Shown here: piece by piece, positions 58,887-64,000 of the stretch | Position numbering within the stretch: the stretch's first letter is position 1 | Layout: each line of letters starts with the position of its first letter | NCBI GenBank assembly: GCA_022036555.1 | Contig: CM039133.1 | Span: forward strand, 47,382,718 to 47,446,717 | From: Microstegium vimineum | Lineage: Eukaryota > Streptophyta > Magnoliopsida > Poales > Poaceae | Direction: 5' to 3' | DNA length: 64,000 bases | The notes under the pieces: model-generated | Seen by the model: only the letters and a program-made list of their open reading frames with translations | What the model was told of the DNA's origin: nothing | Databases searched by the model: none | Program-made: the position numbers and the translations under genes

Positions 58887-60349
58887 GTAGACGGATGCAT
58901 GATTCGGTTGACAAAAGCATTTCACAACTAGGTTTATATATGCTTACCACATTATATGTACAATCGAGGAGAGAGTCAGTGAAAAAAATAAGAAATGTTA
59001 CATGTGGTATATCCCTTTTAAGTTGATTTATTTATCGGACAAACTTTATTGGACGGTACCTTGGACAATAGACAATTAATAATAATAAAAATAAAGGAAG
59101 TGTAAGTCGGAGTGTTACGTGCGTCAATGTGCAAATAAAAAGTGAGTAGAGACAAGTCATCCGAGAAGGAAAACTATTCTACATTTTTGTCTAGATTAAT
59201 TTCGATTTCTCTGTTGAACTTAACAATCTCTGTTGCTACTTATATAAAAAAGGTACCGGAACATGCAAATTTCTAAATCAGTTGAAATATACATGGGCTT
59301 CACCCAATAAGAATTCCTGAAATTCTTAACAAAATCTCAAAGGCTCATTCATGTGAGCAAGAGAGGAAGAGAGTGGAAACCTATCGTCCCACTTTGCTTG
59401 TGGATGTAGAGGTAGACGTGCTTAAATATGAATATGCTCTCCACTTCTTCAAGTCTAGTGTGAGGACCAGAAAAAAAAGCACAAACTCTCTCTCTCTCGC
59501 CTTGCCACACCGAGCTAGGCATGGTGGAGAGCGGCAGTGTGACATATACATGAATGGTCCACCGAAATTTAGCTTCTAGCCTTGCGGATAAGAGTCCTAA
59601 ACATTATTAGGCCTATAGAAACACCCTATCGGCCACACAAAATTGAGCTAGGTTTTTATCTCTTTTCGTTGTTGCGTGACCACCGTAGTCTGTCCTAACC
59701 GAGTACCTGCATGCTCCGGTGATAGGAAGAGTTGGTCTCTGTAACCCTACCTCATCCTTGCGATTCACGCATCAGTTTTTGTAAAGCACTCTTTGGTTGT
59801 TGACTGCTCCCAGTTTCCATGATTGGTCATCTTCCATCAAGGTCAGGCGGCACTATGTCCCAGCATATTGATCGTCAACTGCTCTGACCTCATCATCCAC
59901 CACTCATCGCCGACTTTGTATCACCATCAACAACAGCATTTCCAGCACTGGTAATGTCATCTCCATATGTAGGCGAAAGGTAGACACCTCATGATCTTGT
60001 CTCGACATTCATGCTATTTAATCTAACTAGTATCCAAGCAGTGTTCCTACTAGTATTTGAGCAATGCTTATAATGTTTTATGCTTTGGTTTTAATTAGAA
60101 ATTGACCACTGAATATGTGAGACACATTAACAGATGTAGCGGCAACCAGAAAATGTAAAGAGAAATTGGTCTGGTTGCCTCCACCGATTGGGTTGAAAAA
60201 TTGTTTGACAACAAACACCTTTGCATAGAGCGATCTTGCAAACACATTCCATTGAAAACTGGAAAGAAGAGTGAGAACAGAGTATGTGTTTTTGTTGTGA
60301 GGCCAGAGAACTCCTTTATTTTCTCTGATATTTTGATGGCTTTTGCTAC
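58170..60349. other. intergenic, no gene recognised
   Basis: It contains a (TA)n microsatellite at 58823-58882 and otherwise unremarkable AT-rich sequence. Open frames are short and without similarity I know. Confidence 0.5.
58823..58882. repeat. (TA)n microsatellite, about 30 units
   Basis: An uninterrupted TA run. Confidence 0.95.
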
Positions 60350-61016
60350 GGTACTCCGGAATGAATGTGGATCGTCCATTTATTCCGATCCAACGGTCAC
60401 GGTCATCTATTGCCTCCTAGGAGGTAATAGTATTTATTGAATTTTTATTTTATAAAAATAGGGTAAATAAGGAAGTTTTGTGATATTTAAAATCCTTTTT
60501 AAGATTTGGTTGTTAAGATGCATGCGGTATACGAGCCAAGAGAAAAAAAGGAAAAAAAAACCCACGCATGCAGATATGAGGGAGAGAAAGAAAAAGGAAA
60601 AAAACCCACAAATGCAGATACGAGGGAGAGAAAAAAATAGAAAACGAAAAAGGAAAAAAACACATGCATAGCATGTAGATAGGAGCGAGAGAAAAAAAAG
60701 GAGAGAAAAAAAGGAAAAAAAACCCCACAAATGCAGATACGAGGGAGAGAAAAAAAGGAAAAAGGAAAAGGAAAAAAAACCACGCATGGCATGCAGATAG
60801 GAGCCGAGAGAAAAAAGGAGAGAAAAAAAGGGAAAAAAACCCACGCAACTCACGCATGCAGATAGCAGCCGTGCTTCCTCCGTCATTACCGGCCACATGG
60901 TGTTTTATTTTTTAGTTTTTTATTTTTTAATTTATTTAGTAATTTATTAAGTTTAGAAAAATCAACGGTCCAGATTTTATTTAAGATATTACCTCTTGGG
61001 AGCTAACCGGAGTACC
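60350..61016. mobile_element. possible MITE with GGTACTCCGG ends and an internal minisatellite
   Basis: GGTACTCCGG at 60350-60359 is matched by CCGGAGTACC at 61007-61016. Further in, AGGTAATA and TATTACCTC, and a GATCCAACGGTC / AACGGTCCAGA pair, also face each other. I see no clean target duplication, so class and limits are uncertain. Confidence 0.4.
60535..60875. repeat. purine-rich minisatellite, about 55-65 bp unit, five to six copies
   Basis: The unit holds CAYGCATGCAGATA or CAAATGCAGATACGAG, then GGAGAGAAAAAAAGG and AAAAAAACCC. Copies differ in A-run length and by indels. The + strand is almost pure purine between the CAGATA words. Confidence 0.85.
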
Positions 61017-61272
61017 TGAGCATTGGCTTGATTGTTTCAAAATTTGTTATAAGTGGAGATAATACTTACCCCAGCAGCTAATAGTGGATCCACACAGCTC
61101 ATAGCCACCAAAACAGCAGATTAAATTGACACCGTACCGCACGTTAAGCTCAAGCAATACTCAACACTATCACCACGGTCTCCCTGCATAAACTCCTGCT
61201 GACTGACGCACAAGAACACCCACGACCCACAAGCAGGATTATCTCAAATATCCTCATCAAGTAGTGTGCACT
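61017..61272. other. intergenic, nothing recognised
   Basis: No gene seen. It shares short words with the left flank of units C and G near its right end. Confidence 0.4.
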
Positions 61273-61294
61273 TTCCTTTGGCCTTCCTTCTCAA
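61273..61294 (-). ncRNA. decayed miR2118 target-like site (unit I)
   Basis: TTCCTTTGGCCTTCCTTCTC carries an extra T and mismatches in the core, so it is probably not functional. Its left flank (TAGTGTGCACTTTCC) matches unit C (TAGTGCCCACTTTCC), which is why I regard it as a relic of the same family. Confidence 0.3.
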
Positions 61295-61660
61295 ACCAAT
61301 TATTTGTATAAAAAGTAAGATGCGAGGAAGGAGTGGTCGGCCGGAGCGCGAATTTCAGTCCTCCCTTATCAGAGGGTATGTATATGAGAGCACACGGATC
61401 GTCATCACAGAATGGTGACCATGTCTCATTCAGACACCAAAGGCTTCGTGTGTGTTCTTCTCTCAGCATTCCATCGGACTGGAGCAGGTGGTGTTGTGCA
61501 CTGCCAGGTTCCTAATCCATCCACCGTGAGGTGGTGATCTCTTCTAATCAAGCAAGCCAGAGGTGTTCTTCCTTTCTCGATGTCCCATCAAAGGTTTTGA
61601 TCTAGAGGTCCCGGTACGGTGTTCTGTACTTCCTGTTGTCTCGTAATCCCAATCATAAAT

Positions 61661-63704
61661 TGAAGGACAGAGAATGGCGACCAGAGAGGGGTGAATGGGA
61701 GCCTCAAATTTCACTCGGAAATATTTGGGTCATTCTTCCCAAAAACAACTCCAGCAAGCAAGCTTACTCCACCAGCAAGATCACGAACCTAGAGAGGGTG
61801 GATACCTTTGGCGAAGACCAAGAGGTACAGCGGATCTTCCGGAAACCAAGAACTCAAACCGTGACATCGATAGTGAGGCTCTCAAACCCTATGGAGAAGA
61901 GAAGAGAGCTCTCCCAAAAATACTTATGAGAACTGGTCTCAAAAGTGTTTCATCAAGTTCCCTGCGTGATTACGAAACCAACGCAACAAACGGAACTCAA
62001 TTCGGAGTCCGGAAGAGGGAAAAAACGGCCAAAACAGCGACGAAGAAATACCTGAAAAACCTTACTGGAAGGCCGACGGACGCTGGCGTTGGACGGTCCG
62101 TCGCCAGAGTCCGACGCACCCAGAAAAATCAGCCCCTACTGGAAGGGCGACGGACGCTGGCGTAGGACGGTCCGTCGCCAGAGTCCGACCCACCCAGAAA
62201 AATCAGCCCTACTGAAAGGGCGACGGACGCTGGCGTAGGACGGTCCCTCGCCAGAGTCCGACGCCAAAAACGAAAAACGTCGACCAGCGAGGTGACGGAC
62301 GCTGACGTCAGCACGCCTCAGCGTCCGACGCAAAACCATCGGAGCGTCCGATGCTCCCGAAAACTGCACAGTGAACCCGAAAATCGAGATTTCTCCTCCA
62401 AATCTTCCCAAAACTCAACCAAATGAACTCCAATTGCAACCAAACTTTGTAGGCATGATCCTTGTATAGTTGGGGAGCTAATCCTAAGAAATAATCGTTC
62501 AATTTGGTGAGAAATAAAGGGAAACGAGGATTTGGGGGAGAAGGGGCAAGAACGAAGAACACCGCAAAGAAATCGCCCGATCTACGCACTCGTGACGTTT
62601 GAGGGGAAATCCTTCGGTGCAAAGATGCTCCTCACGAATACGAACAACTTGGTTCAAACGGATTTGCAAGAGCTACTCCCTACAAAGAGAAATCATCTCG
62701 GGAAAAAGAGGGAGCAAAAGCAAAACGCGAAGAACACAAGCAAAACAGCGACACGATCAAGAAATCGAAGCCACCATGGCCTACGGAGGTTACGGCCTCC
62801 GATTCCTCACAACAAACTCGAGTTCTTACAGAGGTTGGTGAAATCAACCTAGGGATCTCATGAACTAGAGAGAGGTTAGAGAGAGAGAGTTGGGCAAAGT
62901 GATTAGGGTTCAAGAGATAGGATGAGGATACCCCTTCATCCTCTATTTATTAGACGCTTTGGCTATTTCCCAAAGACGCCCCTCGATACAATGAGTGAAC
63001 TACCTAGCCTAAGCATTGCAGTCCAAGCTCCGGTAAATATCTCCCTCGATTTGAATGGACGGCCCCGCTTCCTGCCAGGAGTTGTCGTCGCCTCGACGCA
63101 ACCTCCAGGATTCCGCCACGTGCCATCCCCGCTTCCTCGGAAGCTCCGCCCGGGTTTTGAGGCCCAAACCCGCGAAACCCGCCACCGGTAGCTTTCGGCT
63201 CAACTACCGAACCCCGAGTTTTGCGGCACAAACTCGGAAACCGACGCGGATGGTTTTGAGGCCCAAACCACCAAACCACTTGACGCGAGCCACCTTGTCT
63301 TCGCCCGGTCGGACTCCGAGTCCTCTGAGCCTCCGCTCGACTCGCGCGTCCACCGTCTTGACTTGGTCAACTCGGTCTACCTCCATGTCTTCTCGCACTC
63401 GCCGGTGCCAAGTACTAGCCACCACAGCTAGTCCGCCGGCGCCCATGGTCCCTCAGTCCGAGCCCCGCTTCCGCCCTTCACCGCTCTCAGTCCATCGGCA
63501 CGGCAAGCCTCTACTCGACCTTCTCTACGCCAATGACCACTGTCACTAGGCATAGTACCTGCACACCACAAGCCGATAGACAGGCACACATTTGCTTTCG
63601 CAAAGAGGTTAGAAGTAAACGCTCAAACTGAAACACTCATGTGTTGGTCAATCACTCATCATCAAAACTAAACATCATGGGCACATATCAACCATGTGTT
63701 CGCA
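61661..63704 (-). repeat. probable 3' LTR of a Ty1/copia SIRE-type element
   Basis: On the - strand it follows directly after the tract CATCAAGGGGGAGATT (63717-63705), a polypurine tract of the form seen at the 3' end of SIRE/Maximus copia elements. It extends to ...CATTCACCCCTCTCTGGTCG ... CTTCA at 61661, resembling the end of such LTRs. Length would be about 2044 bp. The partner LTR and coding region are beyond the right edge, so this rests on recognition of the tract and general form only. Confidence 0.5.
62063..62264. repeat. minisatellite, three units of 73-75 bp, GC-rich
   Basis: Each unit has ACTGGAAGGGCGACGGACG, CTGGCGTAGGACGGTCCGTC, GCCAGAGTCCGACGC and CCCAGAAAAATCAGCCC. Within a unit the CGACGGAC...GTCCGTCG and CTGGCG...CGCCAG words can pair, so each could fold. 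Related words continue to about 62350. Confidence 0.85.
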
Positions 63705-64000
63705 ATCTCCCCCTTGATGAGTGCATTGTCAACACAAGTGCATTCCAGATTTGAGCCAACAAGGTAAAGCTCTCCAAATGACCAAAAGCTAAGAAAGCCA
63801 AAACGGGGTCACTTGAGAGAAGCAAAACGCATCCAAAACTTGGTTCCCAAAGACATGGGCAACGACTCGACGCAACCAAGCAAAACAAAGCTAGCCCTCA
63901 AGAAGAGGCAGAAACGGGCTCAACACCGCTTGCAAGCCAAAGATACCAATCAAAGCTCTCAAAGCTCAGAATACCAATTGAAGCACAAAGGGAGCTCAAG
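63705..64000 (-). mobile_element. 3' untranslated internal end of the same copia element
   Basis: On the - strand the sequence leads into the polypurine tract at 63717-63705. It contains no pol motif; the 66-codon frame at 63688-63888 crosses the tract and is not credible. The element continues beyond the window. Confidence 0.45.

Noticed and set aside
60405..60424. TTGCCTCCTAGGAGGTAAT as another miR2118-like site
   Set aside because: It shares only GCCTCCT; the rest is a palindrome belonging to the possible MITE end.
60434..60898. 154-codon - strand frame rich in Phe and Leu
   Set aside because: It is the translation of the purine-rich minisatellite; the apparent membrane protein is an artefact of poly-T codons.

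Overview
The window looks like a repeat-dense chromosome segment of a grass (Poaceae, probably a panicoid such as sorghum, Miscanthus, sugarcane or maize; I cannot fix the species). The clues are grass-type CACTA transposons with GCCGAGTGC and GCCCGCTGCGGT subterminal repeats, a Tat-lineage Ty3/gypsy element carrying an antisense plant-mobile-domain gene, a chromodomain Ty3/gypsy element, SIRE-type Ty1/copia sequence and LINE tails. I see no intact protein gene of the host. Almost every long reading frame belongs to a transposable element, and nearly all are broken by stops or frameshifts.

Layout: 1-11580 Tat-type Ty3/gypsy element (5' LTR cut by the window edge, gag, protease, RT, two RNase H domains, integrase, antisense gene, 3' LTR). 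16676-26242 CACTA element 1 on the + strand (TNP2-type transposase, then a second gene ending in a Ulp1-like cysteine protease domain; flanked by ATA duplications). 27993 onward, a truncated CACTA-like end. 30093-33082 small non-autonomous CACTA element 3 (TTT duplications). 33755-34945 LINE-derived retroposon with a 16-bp target duplication. 38109-45686 chromovirus with RT deleted, interrupted at 42148-45189 by a 3-kb LTR-like insertion. 48954-58169 CACTA element 2, genes on the - strand. 60350-61016 possible MITE with a purine-rich minisatellite. 61661-64000 probable 3' LTR and adjoining end of a Ty1/copia SIRE-type element on the - strand.

The most interesting layer is what lies between these elements. 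The non-TE DNA from about 12.8 to 61.3 kb is a degenerate repeated series of non-coding units. At least eight units, plus one decayed copy, carry a 22-nt segment resembling miR2118, always in the same orientation. Read on the - strand these are miR2118 target-like sites (core GGAATAGGAGGCA). A TATA-like run lies about 95-150 bp upstream on the same strand. No complementary star arm is visible nearby, so these are not obvious MIR2118 hairpins. After subtracting the inserted transposons the sites lie roughly 1.3-3.7 kb apart, mostly about 2 kb. This is the organisation expected of a reproductive 21-nt phasiRNA (21-PHAS) supercluster, later pulled apart by CACTA, LTR and LINE insertions. The sequence supports this as a hypothesis; small-RNA data would settle it.

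All coordinates, match counts and alignments were made by eye. Exact element ends, splice sites and duplication lengths may be off by a few bases where marked uncertain.
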